From Fibrobacter sp. (GTDB lineage Bacteria; Fibrobacterota; Fibrobacteria; Fibrobacterales; Fibrobacteraceae), in contig JAFWRL010000080.1 of assembly GCA_017520105.1 (NCBI GenBank), positions 1 to 17,655 on the forward strand: a DNA stretch of 17,655 nucleotides, read 5' to 3'. Below are positions 1 to 6,748 of the stretch, piece after piece; within the stretch, counting starts at the first letter, position 1; each line of letters starts with the position of its first letter. The translations under genes and the position numbers were made by a program. The notes under the pieces were generated by a model. It was not told the DNA's origin and searched no databases. It worked only from the letters and a program-made list of their open reading frames with translations.

Positions 1-821
1 CCGCGCACTTTGCAGTCGGCGAGGTATAGCGTGTTGCCGCCAATCGTAAGCGTTGCCCCTTCAATCACGGCATCGCCGTTGCCAGCGCTAGCGCCGTCTG
101 CCAAACTAATGGCGTACTTTGTCTTAGCCGGACTTTCGGCGGCAATCTTTGCTGTTGGTTCGGCGTCTTTCAGATAAACGCACGTGCCTTCGCGCTTTTG
201 CCAGCGCACTAGGTTGGCCTTTGCATCGCGGTATTCTTCAACGCTCTTGTGCCAGTCCAAATGTTCCGTCGAAACGCGCAAAACAACGCCCACGTCTGGC
301 GATACGGACAAAGTCATTAGCTGGAAACTCGAAAGTTCCAAAATGCTAATACGGTCCGGAGTTTCATCTTCGAGCAAGTCCAGTGCCGGCACGCCAAAGT
401 TTCCGCCAATCGCATTAGCCTTGCCGCACTTGTCCAAAATGTGGCTAATCATGCTCACGGTAGAGCCCTTTCCGAGCGTTCCCGTCACGCCGACCACTTT
501 TGCAGAACGAGTTTGTTCCAAAAACAACTGAATTTGGCTCGTCATGAGACCGCCGTTCATCTGGAACTGGAACAGCTCCTTGCTCATCGGATAAACGCCT
601 GCCGAACGTACGACCGTCACGCAGTCCTTGAGTCCGTCCAAATAGTTCTCGCCGCTGCAGACTTTGACGTTCACGCCAGCGGGCACTTCCGGGAGCGTCA
701 CAGGATTCTTGTCCATCACGACAATGTCCTTGACGCCTTCGCGGAATAGGTAACGCAACGTGCTTTGACCCTCAACGCCAAAGCCCAAAATTCCAACCGG
801 AGAAACAAGTGTATTCTGCAT
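1..821 (-). CDS. murD: UDP-N-acetylmuramoylalanine--D-glutamate ligase, 3' end cut by the window
   Basis: Cytoplasmic peptidoglycan precursor enzyme that adds D-glutamate to UDP-MurNAc-L-Ala using ATP. The first 273 residues are visible, about 60% of a usual 450-residue MurD. A Rossmann-like start (GILGFGVEGQSTL, about 10-22) leads to the Mur ligase P-loop GVTGTLGKGST at 111-121. The MurD-type GGNFGVPALD lies near 139-148, ELSSFQL at 162-168, and an STEHLDWH segment at 184-191 corresponds to the family's PDHLDRH. The start is the ATG at 819-821, preceded by AGAGG a few bases upstream. The C-terminal ligase domain lies outside the window. ELSSFQL and the GGN..G.P motif separate it from MurC, MurE and MurF. 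It reads in the same direction as secG but is separated from it by a terminator and about 200 bp, so it is probably a separate unit. Confidence 0.93.
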   Translation of the reverse strand, partial: MQNTLVSPVGILGFGVEGQSTLRYLFREGVKDIVVMDKNPVTLPEVPAGVNVKVCSGENYLDGLKDCVTVVRSAGVYPMSKELFQFQMNGGLMTSQIQLFLEQTRSAKVVGVTGTLGKGSTVSMISHILDKCGKANAIGGNFGVPALDLLEDETPDRISILELSSFQLMTLSVSPDVGVVLRVSTEHLDWHKSVEEYRDAKANLVRWQKREGTCVYLKDAEPTAKIAAESPAKTKYAISLADGASAGNGDAVIEGATLTIGGNTLYLADCKVR

Positions 822-858
822 AAAAACCTCTAAATTTTTCACCTAAAAATAGCAACCC

Positions 859-938
859 TTACCAAAAGTAGGCGCCAAGACCGATCATGAAATGGTTTTG
901 AAAGCACTCCGTTGGTACATCGTCTATTACTTTGTTTA
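859..938 (-). pseudogene. Possible relic of an outer-membrane protein 3' end
   Basis: Between the secG terminator and murD, one minus-strand frame stays open for about 25 codons and ends in FMIGLGAYFW followed by TAA. Alternating hydrophobic/small residues with a final aromatic residue is the pattern of the last strand (beta-signal) of a beta-barrel outer-membrane protein. There is no start or barrel upstream, because the frame closes in the terminator region. It may be the surviving tail of a deleted gene. The stretch is short enough that chance is a real alternative. Confidence 0.25.
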
Positions 939-945
939 AACATTA

Positions 946-971
946 AAGTCCGCCCCAACAAGGGCGGACTT
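946..971 (-). terminator. Intrinsic terminator of the tpiA-secG operon
   Basis: A perfect 10-bp stem, AAGTCCGCCC (946-955) with GGGCGGACTT (962-971), encloses a 6-nt loop. Read on the minus strand it follows the secG stop by about 45 nt. The T-tract after the stem is short and interrupted (TTTAATGTTT), so termination may be partial. Confidence 0.7.
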
Positions 972-1015
972 CTGAATGCGGTCAGGCTGCTCGAACAAAC
1001 GAGCGACCGAAATCG

Positions 1016-1516
1016 TTACTTCGCGGCTTTCTTCTTGGCCTTCGGAGCTGCTGCCGGAGCGGCTTCTGGGGCCGGGGCTGCAGGTGCTTCTGCCTTCACC
1101 TCTGCTGCGGTGGCAGCCGGAGCTTCCGCTGCAGGAGCAGCTTCAGCCTTGACGTCGGCAGCCGGAGCTTCGGTAGCCGGAGCGTTGAACGTTGCCGGGA
1201 GAGCCGGAACTTCCGGAGCCTGTTCGGCAGCGTTTTGGCTAGTTGCCTTCTGCATGGTGGACTGTTCAACCACCTGGTCCTGCTTAGCCGTGATGAGGCC
1301 GAGAGCGAAAACCACGATGAAGAAAATCACAGCAACGACACGGGTCAGCTTCTGGATGAAAGTCGCTGCGCCGGCGGTGGAGAATGCTGATTGCGAAGTC
1401 ATGCCACCGAGCCCTGCCAGGCCGCCCATCTTGTCGTTCTGCACGAGAACGAGGAGGGAGAGGAAAAGGCAGAGAAACACGTGGAGGACGATCAATACCC
1501 AAAAGAGAGTTGCCAT
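1016..1516 (-). CDS. secG: Protein translocase subunit SecG with a long Ala/Pro/Glu tail
   Basis: Accessory inner-membrane subunit of the SecYEG translocon. Of 166 residues, roughly the first 80 are ordinary SecG. They comprise TM1 (about 3-25), the conserved loop QNDKMGGLAGLGG and TM2 (about 54-76). The remaining residues form a low-complexity extension built from A, P, E, V and regularly placed K, ending in a basic KAKKKAAK. Typical SecG proteins are about 70-110 residues, so the tail roughly doubles the protein. The start ATG has AAGGAA upstream. It begins 24 nt after the tpiA stop, the common tpiA-secG pairing, so it is probably cotranscribed. The core identification is secure. The role of the tail is unknown. 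Confidence 0.93.
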   Translation of the reverse strand: MATLFWVLIVLHVFLCLFLSLLVLVQNDKMGGLAGLGGMTSQSAFSTAGAATFIQKLTRVVAVIFFIVVFALGLITAKQDQVVEQSTMQKATSQNAAEQAPEVPALPATFNAPATEAPAADVKAEAAPAAEAPAATAAEVKAEAPAAPAPEAAPAAAPKAKKKAAK

Positions 1517-1540
1517 TTGTGATGTTCCTTTCGTTAAATG

Positions 1541-2302
1541 TTACTTGGCTTCGGCAGCGGCAATGATTTCCATAAAGGTGTTTGCCTTGAGGCCTGCACC
1601 ACCGATAAGACCACCGTCGATGTCCTTCTGAGCGAGGAGGCCGGCTGCGTTGGCGCCCTTCATGGAGCCACCGTACTGGATGCGCATGCCTTCTGCAACA
1701 GCTTCGCCGTAGATTTCCTTGACAACGGAGCGGACGTAGGCCTGAGTTTCTTCAGCCTGTTCGTCGGTAGCGGTAACGCCAGTGCCGATTGCCCAAACAG
1801 GTTCGTATGCGAGAACGCACTTGGCGGCGTCTTCGGCAGAAACGTCCTTGAAAGCGCCCTTGACCTGGAGGCCAATCACTTCCTTGAGGATGCCGCCCTG
1901 ACGCTGGTCGAGAGTTTCACCGATGCAGATAATCGGCTTGAGACCGGCTTCGAGAGTCTTCTTGACCTTGAGGTTCACCGTTTCTTCCGTTTCGTGGAAG
2001 TACTGACGCTGTTCGGAGTGGCCGATAATCACGTATTCGGCACCGATTTCCTTGACCATGTCGATGGAAACCTTACCGGTGTATGCGCCCTGGTCCTTCC
2101 AGTGGATGTCCTGGATAGCGAGCTTGACATTCGTACCCTTGATGACGTCGGCAACCTTGGCGGCGGCGAGATAAGTCGGGGCAATGACCACTTCGGTCTT
2201 CTTCACGTCCTTGACAGCTTCCACAATATCCTTGGCGAGCTGAACGGATTCGCTCACCGTCTTGTTCATCTTCCAGTTACCAGCAATGATATACTGACGC
2301 AT
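1541..2302 (-). CDS. tpiA: Triose-phosphate isomerase
   Basis: Glycolytic enzyme interconverting dihydroxyacetone phosphate and glyceraldehyde 3-phosphate in the cytoplasm. The 253 residues match the family length, and every catalytic element is present. These are the substrate lysine in GNWKMN (Lys11), the electrophile histidine in IIGHSEQR (His95), the catalytic base in AYEPVWAIGTG (Glu167) and the flexible loop 6 just after it. The phosphate-binding glycines are in QYGGSMKGAN (about 209-218) and DGGLIGGAGL (about 229-238). AAGGAG before the ATG fixes the start. It heads the tpiA-secG operon. A 256-residue open frame on the opposite strand is only its shadow. Confidence 0.98.
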   Translation of the reverse strand: MRQYIIAGNWKMNKTVSESVQLAKDIVEAVKDVKKTEVVIAPTYLAAAKVADVIKGTNVKLAIQDIHWKDQGAYTGKVSIDMVKEIGAEYVIIGHSEQRQYFHETEETVNLKVKKTLEAGLKPIICIGETLDQRQGGILKEVIGLQVKGAFKDVSAEDAAKCVLAYEPVWAIGTGVTATDEQAEETQAYVRSVVKEIYGEAVAEGMRIQYGGSMKGANAAGLLAQKDIDGGLIGGAGLKANTFMEIIAAAEAK

Positions 2303-2341
2303 AATTAACTCCTTGAGTTGTTTTAAAATTTAACGCGCGTA

Positions 2342-2370
2342 AATGTAGAAAATCCTTTTGCGAATGTCAC
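2342..2370 (-). promoter_or_regulatory. Candidate tpiA promoter
   Basis: On the minus strand a -35-like GTGACA (2370-2365) is separated by exactly 17 bp from a -10-like TACATT (2347-2342), about 40 bp before the tpiA start. The -35 lies in a half-copy of the GTCACCCCG-type dispersed repeat. The assignment rests on spacing and hexamer similarity only. Confidence 0.45.
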
Positions 2371-2377
2371 CCCGTAT

Positions 2378-2414
2378 AAAAAAAAACGCCCCTCGGCGGT
2401 TAAACCAAGGGGTG
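2378..2414 (-). terminator. Intrinsic terminator of the BamE-like lipoprotein gene
   Basis: On the minus strand a GC-rich stem with one mismatch (arms 2387-2396 and 2405-2414, including CCCC/GGGG) is followed by nine T residues (A-run 2378-2386 on the plus strand). It lies downstream of the 2557-3000 gene and just upstream of the tpiA promoter, insulating the two units. Confidence 0.8.
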
Positions 2415-2423
2415 CAGTTTTAT

Positions 2424-2556
2424 TTAGTTACTAGTTACTAGTTAGAAGTTACTAGTGATTGCAATAAGAACATTTCTAGTAACTAGTAGCTTAGAACTCA
2501 TAACTGCGGCGAAGCCGCCCCAGTAACAAGTAATTCAGAACTACGAACTCAACAAA
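2424..2556. repeat. Low-complexity TTACTAGT-type tract with a small hairpin
   Basis: GTTACTAGT-like units recur near 2427-2457 and in inverted form (TAGTAACTAG) near 2477-2486. A perfect 5-bp hairpin GCGGC/GCCGC with loop GAA lies at 2506-2518. No coding frame or promoter is evident. The tract lies exactly between the lipoprotein stop codon and its terminator. Confidence 0.6.
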
Positions 2557-3000
2557 CTAGTGATCGTAGTTGCTCGAACGGCTGGAGGTCGGCGGAGGAG
2601 ATCCACCGTAGCGGTCGCCTTCGATTTTGTCGAGGACCTTTTCAGCTTCGTAGCCTTTCAAACGGGCCTGTTCCGGGTACTTCCAGAACAAGCGAGTGAT
2701 GAGCTTTTCTTCGCGGGTGTAGTATTCCCAGATAAGACCATCGGACTTTTCTATATCGGGTGGGCCCCACAGAAGGTTTACCATGTCGGTAGTCATGCCT
2801 TCTTCGATGTAGCCTTGCTTGAAGGTGTTCTGCAAGTGCTTGTCGATGCCCATGCTTTCCTTGGAAATGAAGTACTCGCGTTCGTATTCGTTCTGGCCTA
2901 CGCCGCGTTCAATCAGCACAGGGGAAGAATACTTGTTGTTCGTACATCCAAAGAGCATGAGTGCACCAAAGGATATAGCGCACAGATGTGAAAATTTCAT
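2557..3000 (-). CDS. BamE/SmpA-like small lipoprotein
   Basis: Predicted lipoprotein of 147 residues. A signal peptide with lipobox LFGC puts the lipidated cysteine at residue 19. The region GMTTDMVNLLWGPPD (about 68-82), then WEYYT and a run of hydrophobic/charged residues, fits the BamE/SmpA-OmlA pattern of GMT..EV..LLG.P followed by W.Y. BamE proteins assist the BAM machine that inserts outer-membrane barrels. This assignment is by motif and general layout, so the protein may be a fold relative rather than BamE itself. The C-terminal tail is rich in S, P and R (GGSPPPTSSRSS). AAGGAG upstream of the ATG supports the start. The gene stands alone, with its own strong terminator, and is divergent from the barrel-like gene at 3081. 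Confidence 0.75.
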   Translation of the reverse strand: MKFSHLCAISFGALMLFGCTNNKYSSPVLIERGVGQNEYEREYFISKESMGIDKHLQNTFKQGYIEEGMTTDMVNLLWGPPDIEKSDGLIWEYYTREEKLITRLFWKYPEQARLKGYEAEKVLDKIEGDRYGGSPPPTSSRSSNYDH

Positions 3001-3040
3001 TGGATCTCCTTGTATTTGATGACCTCAAAATAAGAATTTA

Positions 3041-3070
3041 TTGAGCAAGTAGCTAAATAATTTTTAGATT
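3041..3070 (+). promoter_or_regulatory. Candidate promoter for the 3081 gene
   Basis: TTGAGC (3041-3046) is followed after 17-18 bp by TTAGAT/TAGATT (3064-3070). The -10 ends 10 nt before the ATG, so the transcript would start almost at the start codon. No Shine-Dalgarno is present. Confidence 0.4.
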
Positions 3071-3080
3071 TTACACTGAA

Positions 3081-4061
3081 ATGAATAAGATTAATGATTT
3101 GTTTAAAATTATTTTACTTAATGTGGCGCTTTTGGGCTCTTTGTGCTTCGGCGTGATAAGTGTTGACCAGTCTAATTTGGTTGGGTTCCGCTATGGACCG
3201 AACCTTTCTTGGGGCGGAATGGTGAATATGCCGATTGTCTGGGGGCAATGGGTACCGCAGGCGTCCGTCGGTATGCGCTATACGTGGCTTGAACCTCTGT
3301 CTCCACTGAATTACGGGGACCCGATCGGCAACTTGTCGTCGTACCTCAAGATGGATGGCTCTATCGAGCTTTCCCCGTTTTATGGAGGATTCCGTGCCGG
3401 GCTTGGGATTAGGCCTTTCAAGGTGAATCCGCAAATCGAGGTCGGCTTTACCTATGAGAGCTACTTCTACTTCAAGTCGAACCTGGAGATGGTCAATGCC
3501 GATGTCAAGGGTGGCGGGCGCATCGCCGATACCTGGAATTCCGATTACATCTTTGAAAACATCGGGAATTCGGATTTTGACTATGTCCAGCTCTTTGACA
3601 TCAACTTGGAACTAAGCTTTAGTCTTCCGCATGGAGGCCTTATTGGGGTTGGCGCCCATTACGTGCTCACCGACATCAGCACGGATTTCGAGGGAAAAAG
3701 CTACGATTATGAACGAAATATTCCTGTATTTAGCCGAGATTACATCGTCGAAATCCAGAGCTTCGGACGCCTGCCGTTGACCGAACATGTAGCCGCAGTG
3801 TATGAATGCCTGTATCTCAAGACGGGGCTCTTGCGCAGTGGCGGTAGCGTCAAGAAGGAATCGTTAAGCTACAGAATGGGCCTTCTCGGCGCGCATATCT
3901 CGTGGAAGGACGGACTTCGCAATTTCGTTGTCAAGGCCGGCATGTGGAGCCGCGATAAAAAGCGTTTCTACAATGGGTCATTCGCCCAACAGTTGCTTAT
4001 TCAACTTGAGTATAAGGGGTATTTTTCTTTCCCCTTCCATAGCAGTAATTTTTCTGAATAG
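3081..4061 (+). CDS. Exported, probably outer-membrane beta-barrel protein of unknown function
   Basis: Protein of 326 residues with an N-terminal hydrophobic signal (about 8-24, IILLNVALLGSLCFG). The body is rich in alternating hydrophobic/polar strands, aromatic residues and glycine (for example FRYGPNLSWGG, FRAGLGIRPF, IGVGAHYVL, FVVKAGMWS), typical of outer-membrane barrels. Near the C-terminus the segment QLLIQLEYKGYFSF looks like a final barrel strand, but the frame continues for about ten more residues. I do not recognise a named family. No Shine-Dalgarno precedes the ATG, and the candidate promoter lies so close that the mRNA may be leaderless. The last 84 bp overlap the 3' end of the convergent gene on the other strand. 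Coding looks real, because the signal peptide and barrel pattern persist across the frame. Confidence 0.78.
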   Translation: MNKINDLFKIILLNVALLGSLCFGVISVDQSNLVGFRYGPNLSWGGMVNMPIVWGQWVPQASVGMRYTWLEPLSPLNYGDPIGNLSSYLKMDGSIELSPFYGGFRAGLGIRPFKVNPQIEVGFTYESYFYFKSNLEMVNADVKGGGRIADTWNSDYIFENIGNSDFDYVQLFDINLELSFSLPHGGLIGVGAHYVLTDISTDFEGKSYDYERNIPVFSRDYIVEIQSFGRLPLTEHVAAVYECLYLKTGLLRSGGSVKKESLSYRMGLLGAHISWKDGLRNFVVKAGMWSRDKKRFYNGSFAQQLLIQLEYKGYFSFPFHSSNFSE

Positions 4062-4766
4062 TTTGGGAACCGGGAACAGAATCTTGGGTTTCTCCAACTT
4101 GCGTAGCGGGTCCGCCTCTAAAGCCTGCGCCGGGTAGGCAGAGCGAATCCAGAGGTTTCCGCCGTAGTCGCCGCTTGCGACATTCACGAGTGTAGGCAGT
4201 AGTTCGCCTGCGTAGGATTTCCAGTTCGAAATGGTGAAATAGCGGTTCTTGGATGCTCCGTGCATTACAACCTTTTCCGGATTCGGGAGCGAGTCGGTGA
4301 CGAGACTCCACCACATGTTGGAGTACGCTGTCGCAAGAATGCTGTTCGGCATATTCAGTCTTGTCGAATCGGGGCACTTGAAAAATCCGTTTGCCAGGAG
4401 TTCCAGGTCGTCGAGTCTTAGAGGAGTCTTTCCGATTTTCTCTTTGAGGTGGTGCAAGCCGAGTTGGCGCTTGACCTTAGAGTCACCGATGAGCATGTAG
4501 CGGTAGCTGCCCGCCGTAATGAACGTGAACGAGGGGCTGTCGTAAAGGTTTACAAAAAACGTGTCGAGGGTTTCGTTGTGGTGTCTCCATTCGATGGATG
4601 CGCTGGTCCTGTTTTTCTGTTCGTTGACGAACCGGCCTTCGATGTTCACGATCATGGGGGCGTTCGTTAAAAGACGTGGGCAAACTTTTTGCTTGTCGCT
4701 TTGCGCCATCAGCGAAATTGCCGCAATGCAGACAACGACAGCTGTTAATTTTATGTCTTGAATCAT
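3978..4766 (-). CDS. Exported protein of unknown function, possible LolA/LolB-like fold
   Basis: Protein of 262 residues with a signal peptide (MIQDIK, then a hydrophobic core LTAVVVCIAAISLMA, likely cleaved after about residue 21). The segment from about 38 to 125 (IEGRFVN, then ASIEWRHH, FFVNLYDSPSFTF, and RLDDLELLANGFFKCPDS) resembles the antiparallel sheet proteins of the LolA/LolB type, where a D-L-x-x-L-x-x-G segment is common. This is a weak, pattern-level suggestion, and no catalytic motif is visible. The start has no Shine-Dalgarno. TATATTC lies 8 nt before the ATG, again suggesting a leaderless message. Its last 28 codons, including the stop, overlap the convergent 3081-4061 gene, and no terminator separates them. 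Confidence 0.72.
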   Translation of the reverse strand: MIQDIKLTAVVVCIAAISLMAQSDKQKVCPRLLTNAPMIVNIEGRFVNEQKNRTSASIEWRHHNETLDTFFVNLYDSPSFTFITAGSYRYMLIGDSKVKRQLGLHHLKEKIGKTPLRLDDLELLANGFFKCPDSTRLNMPNSILATAYSNMWWSLVTDSLPNPEKVVMHGASKNRYFTISNWKSYAGELLPTLVNVASGDYGGNLWIRSAYPAQALEADPLRKLEKPKILFPVPKLFRKITAMEGERKIPLILKLNKQLLGE

Positions 4767-4780
4767 ATATTTTGAATATA
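4764..4780 (-). promoter_or_regulatory. -10-like box immediately before the start of the 3978-4766 gene
   Basis: Minus-strand TATATT (4780-4775) is followed by 8 nt and then the ATG. No convincing -35 is visible 16-18 bp upstream. The arrangement is the same as before the 7044 gene. Confidence 0.35.
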
Positions 4781-4844
4781 GATAAATTTATGACATATCC
4801 GTTATTTTTTATGGTTAAAGTTCCGTAACGCAAGCATAAAAAGA

Positions 4845-4891
4845 AAACCCCGGCGCATCCCAAATGGCTAAAAAAGGAAGAACCGGGGTTT
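4845..4891 (-). terminator. recA terminator, possibly bidirectional
   Basis: Perfect 9-bp arms AAACCCCGG (4845-4853) and CCGGGGTTT (4883-4891) enclose a 29-nt loop. On the minus strand the stem is followed by TTTTCTTTTT, about 100 nt after the recA stop. On the plus strand it is followed by ATGTTTTTT, so it could act both ways. The long loop is unusual. Confidence 0.65.
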
Positions 4892-4914
4892 ATGTTTTTT
4901 CAGGAAGAAATTTA

Positions 4915-4975
4915 AGTAGTAGGCAGTAGGAAGTGGACGGTAGGCAGTTGGCGTTTGTCACCCTGGTCTGTGCCG
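4915..4975. repeat. AGTAGGC-type low-complexity tract plus degenerate GTCACCC palindrome
   Basis: About five imperfect units related to AGTAGGC run from 4916 to 4950. They are followed by GTCACCCTGG...GTGCCGGG (about 4956-4975), a decayed copy of the GTCATCCCGGC/GCCGGGAT palindrome seen intact at 6891-6911. The block lies between the recA stop and the recA terminator. No gene is visible. Confidence 0.5.
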
Positions 4976-4991
4976 GGCCGTCTTACACGGT

Positions 4992-6092
4992 TTAGCCTTC
5001 GTCTTGGATACTTTCTCCGTCACCGTCATCGCCAAGGTCAACGGCGTCGTTTTCACCAAGCTTGAAGAGCTCCACGTCCTTCATGCTTTCGCGAATCTTT
5101 TGTTCGATTTCGTTGCAGAGTTCTACGTTGTCCTTCAAGAACAGGCGAGTGTTCTCGCGGCCTTGGCCGATGCGTTCGTTGTTGTAGCTGAACCAGGAGC
5201 CGCTCTTCTGGATGATGTCCAGTTCGCAGGCGAGGTCGAGGATGGACGCTTCGCGTGAAATGCCTGCACCGTACAGGATGTCGAATTCGCATTGCGTAAA
5301 CGGGGCGGCGACCTTGTTCTTTACAATCTTCACGCGGGTGCGGTTGCCGATGACTTCTTCGCCGTTCTTGATGGCGGCGATGCGGCGGATGTCGATACGC
5401 TGCGTGGCGTAAAACTTCAGTGCGTTACCGCCAGTCGTCGTTTCCGGGTTGCCGAACATCACGCCAATCTTCATGCGGAGTTGGTTGATGAACAGCATGC
5501 AGGTGTTCGACTTGGAGAGGATGCCGGTGAGCTTGCGGAGCGCCTGCGACATCAGGCGGGCCTGCAGACCCACGTGGTTGTCGCCCATTTCGCCGTTGAT
5601 TTCAGCCTGCGGGACGAGTGCAGCCACAGAATCGACGACGATGATGTCGATGGCGCCAGAACGCACGAGCGTTTCGGCGATGTCCAGTGCCTGCTCGCCG
5701 GTATCCGGCTGCGAGACGAGGAGCGATTCGATATCGACGCCGAGCTTGCGGGCATAGACCGCGTCAAAAGCGTGTTCCGCGTCGATGAACGCCGCCACGC
5801 CGCCAAGCTTTTGCGCTTCGGCAATCGCATGCAAGGCAAGCGTCGTCTTACCGGAAGATTCCGGTCCGTAGATTTCGATGATGCGTCCGCGGGGGAACCC
5901 GCCTACGCCAAGTGCCATATCTAGCTGGATGCACCCTGTCGGGATGACCGGGATATCTTCGACTGGCTGTTGACCGAGGGCCATAATGGAACCTTTACCG
6001 TAGTTCTTTTCGATTTGGGCGATTGCCGCTTCGACGGCTTTTGCCTTTTCGCTGGAAAGGTTGCTTGTGGGTGTTGTTGCTTTTTTGGCCAT
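4992..6092 (-). CDS. recA: Recombinase RecA
   Basis: Cytoplasmic ATP-dependent strand-exchange protein and SOS co-protease. The 366 residues show Walker [10 protein letters not shown] at 76-84, Walker B IIVVDS at 150-155 and loop L2 [14 protein letters not shown] at 212-225. The MAW-type ATP-cap region ([10 protein letters not shown]) is also present, and the protein ends in an acidic tail ([15 protein letters not shown]). The N-terminus is about 10 residues longer than in E. coli RecA. The ATG has ACGGAG upstream. It lies 42 bp behind cinA in the conserved cinA-recA order. A separate promoter appears to lie over the cinA 3' end, with a LexA-box-like sequence across its -35, so recA may be induced by DNA damage independently of cinA. 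Confidence 0.98.
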   Translation of the reverse strand: MAKKATTPTSNLSSEKAKAVEAAIAQIEKNYGKGSIMALGQQPVEDIPVIPTGCIQLDMALGVGGFPRGRIIEIYGPESSGKTTLALHAIAEAQKLGGVAAFIDAEHAFDAVYARKLGVDIESLLVSQPDTGEQALDIAETLVRSGAIDIIVVDSVAALVPQAEINGEMGDNHVGLQARLMSQALRKLTGILSKSNTCMLFINQLRMKIGVMFGNPETTTGGNALKFYATQRIDIRRIAAIKNGEEVIGNRTRVKIVKNKVAAPFTQCEFDILYGAGISREASILDLACELDIIQKSGSWFSYNNERIGQGRENTRLFLKDNVELCNEIEQKIRESMKDVELFKLGENDAVDLGDDGDGESIQDEG

Positions 6093-6124
6093 TTTTTTAC
6101 TCCGTTTTTCTTTTGTTTTTTGTT

Positions 6125-6153
6125 AATATACTAATTAGTGAACTTTTGTGCAA
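6125..6153 (-). promoter_or_regulatory. Candidate recA promoter overlapping a LexA-box-like sequence
   Basis: Minus strand: TTGCAC (6153-6148), exactly 17 bp, then TATATT (6130-6125), giving a leader of about 25-30 nt with the recA Shine-Dalgarno. TGCACAAAAGTTCA (6152-6139) overlaps the -35 and spacer. It differs at one position from TGCNC-N4-GTGCA, the LexA motif I recall as reported for Fibrobacter succinogenes. The promoter covers the last codons of cinA. Confidence 0.55.
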
Positions 6154-6677
6154 GTGCTTTTTTGGCTATTTAACAAAAAAAGTAGCTTGCTCATTATCTT
6201 ATACACGCTTTTTTCACGGATTTGTTCTCGATTTCCTGCAAAAATTTCGCAAAAGGCTTCATTTTGCAAACTATTGGCGACACACATCCATACTGTACCG
6301 ACCGGTTTTCCCGGAACGGCGCCTGTTGGGCCCGCGATTCCCGACGTGGCGACCGCCCATTCGCAGTGGAATAGTTTGCGGGCGCCTTCGGCCATGGCTT
6401 TCACGCTCTGTTCGCTCACGGCACCGTATTTCGCGAGAATCTCGTCGCTTACGCCGAGCAGGTCGTGCTTGACTTCGTTCTGGTAGGCGACGACACCTCC
6501 CTTGAGGATAGCAGAAGAACCCGGCTCGTTGACAATGCTCGATGCGATAAGCCCGCCCGTGCAGGATTCCGCCGTAGCCATCATCTCGCCGCGCTTGATC
6601 AGTTCTTCCTTGATTTTCAAGGCAAGCTCGTGAATTTCGTGTTCGATATTGATTGTTTCGTTCATCATTACACCCAT
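6135..6677 (-). CDS. cinA: CinA C-terminal-domain protein, nicotinamide-nucleotide amidohydrolase
   Basis: Stand-alone CinA C-terminal domain (PncC-like) that deamidates nicotinamide mononucleotide to nicotinate mononucleotide in NAD salvage. Visible family motifs are TAESCTGG (35-42), NEVK (67-70), GAVSEQ (85-90), SGIAGPTG (112-119), KPVGTV (124-129) and the late FAGNREQIRE (146-155). The about 160-180 residue length is normal for the single-domain form, and the N-terminal MoCF-like domain of full CinA is absent. The start is uncertain. The outermost ATG (6677) has no clear Shine-Dalgarno, and two further ATGs lie four and five codons in (6668, 6665), preceded by GGGTG. It is first in the cinA-recA pair. 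The C-terminal tail (SQKSTCTKVH) overlaps the recA promoter. Confidence 0.9.
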   Translation of the reverse strand: MGVMMNETINIEHEIHELALKIKEELIKRGEMMATAESCTGGLIASSIVNEPGSSAILKGGVVAYQNEVKHDLLGVSDEILAKYGAVSEQSVKAMAEGARKLFHCEWAVATSGIAGPTGAVPGKPVGTVWMCVANSLQNEAFCEIFAGNREQIREKSVYKIMSKLLFLLNSQKSTCTKVH

Positions 6678-6719
6678 AAGTTAAAAACGTTAGCTGTCAA
6701 AAACAGACATTTTTTAAAA

Positions 6720-6748
6720 AACATAAAATTTTTTTTTCGCCTTTGCAA
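6720..6748 (-). promoter_or_regulatory. Candidate cinA promoter
   Basis: Minus strand TTGCAA (6748-6743), 17 bp, TATGTT (6725-6720), about 45-55 nt before the cinA starts. The -35 abuts the first unit of the 69-bp tandem repeat. An alternative pair is TTGACA (6700-6695), 16 bp, TATGGG (6678-6673), which would start transcription at the inner ATGs. Confidence 0.45.

Noticed and set aside
1538..2308. 256-codon open frame on the plus strand opposite tpiA
   Set aside because: It is the antisense shadow of a complete tpiA with all catalytic residues. The long open stretch follows from GC-biased third positions.
4863..4928. ATGGCTAAAAAAGG in the loop of the recA terminator, resembling the recA start codons
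   Set aside because: It gives only a short frame on the opposite strand, ending in the AGTAGGC tract. The likeness to recA's MAKK start is a common lysine-rich opening and probably chance.
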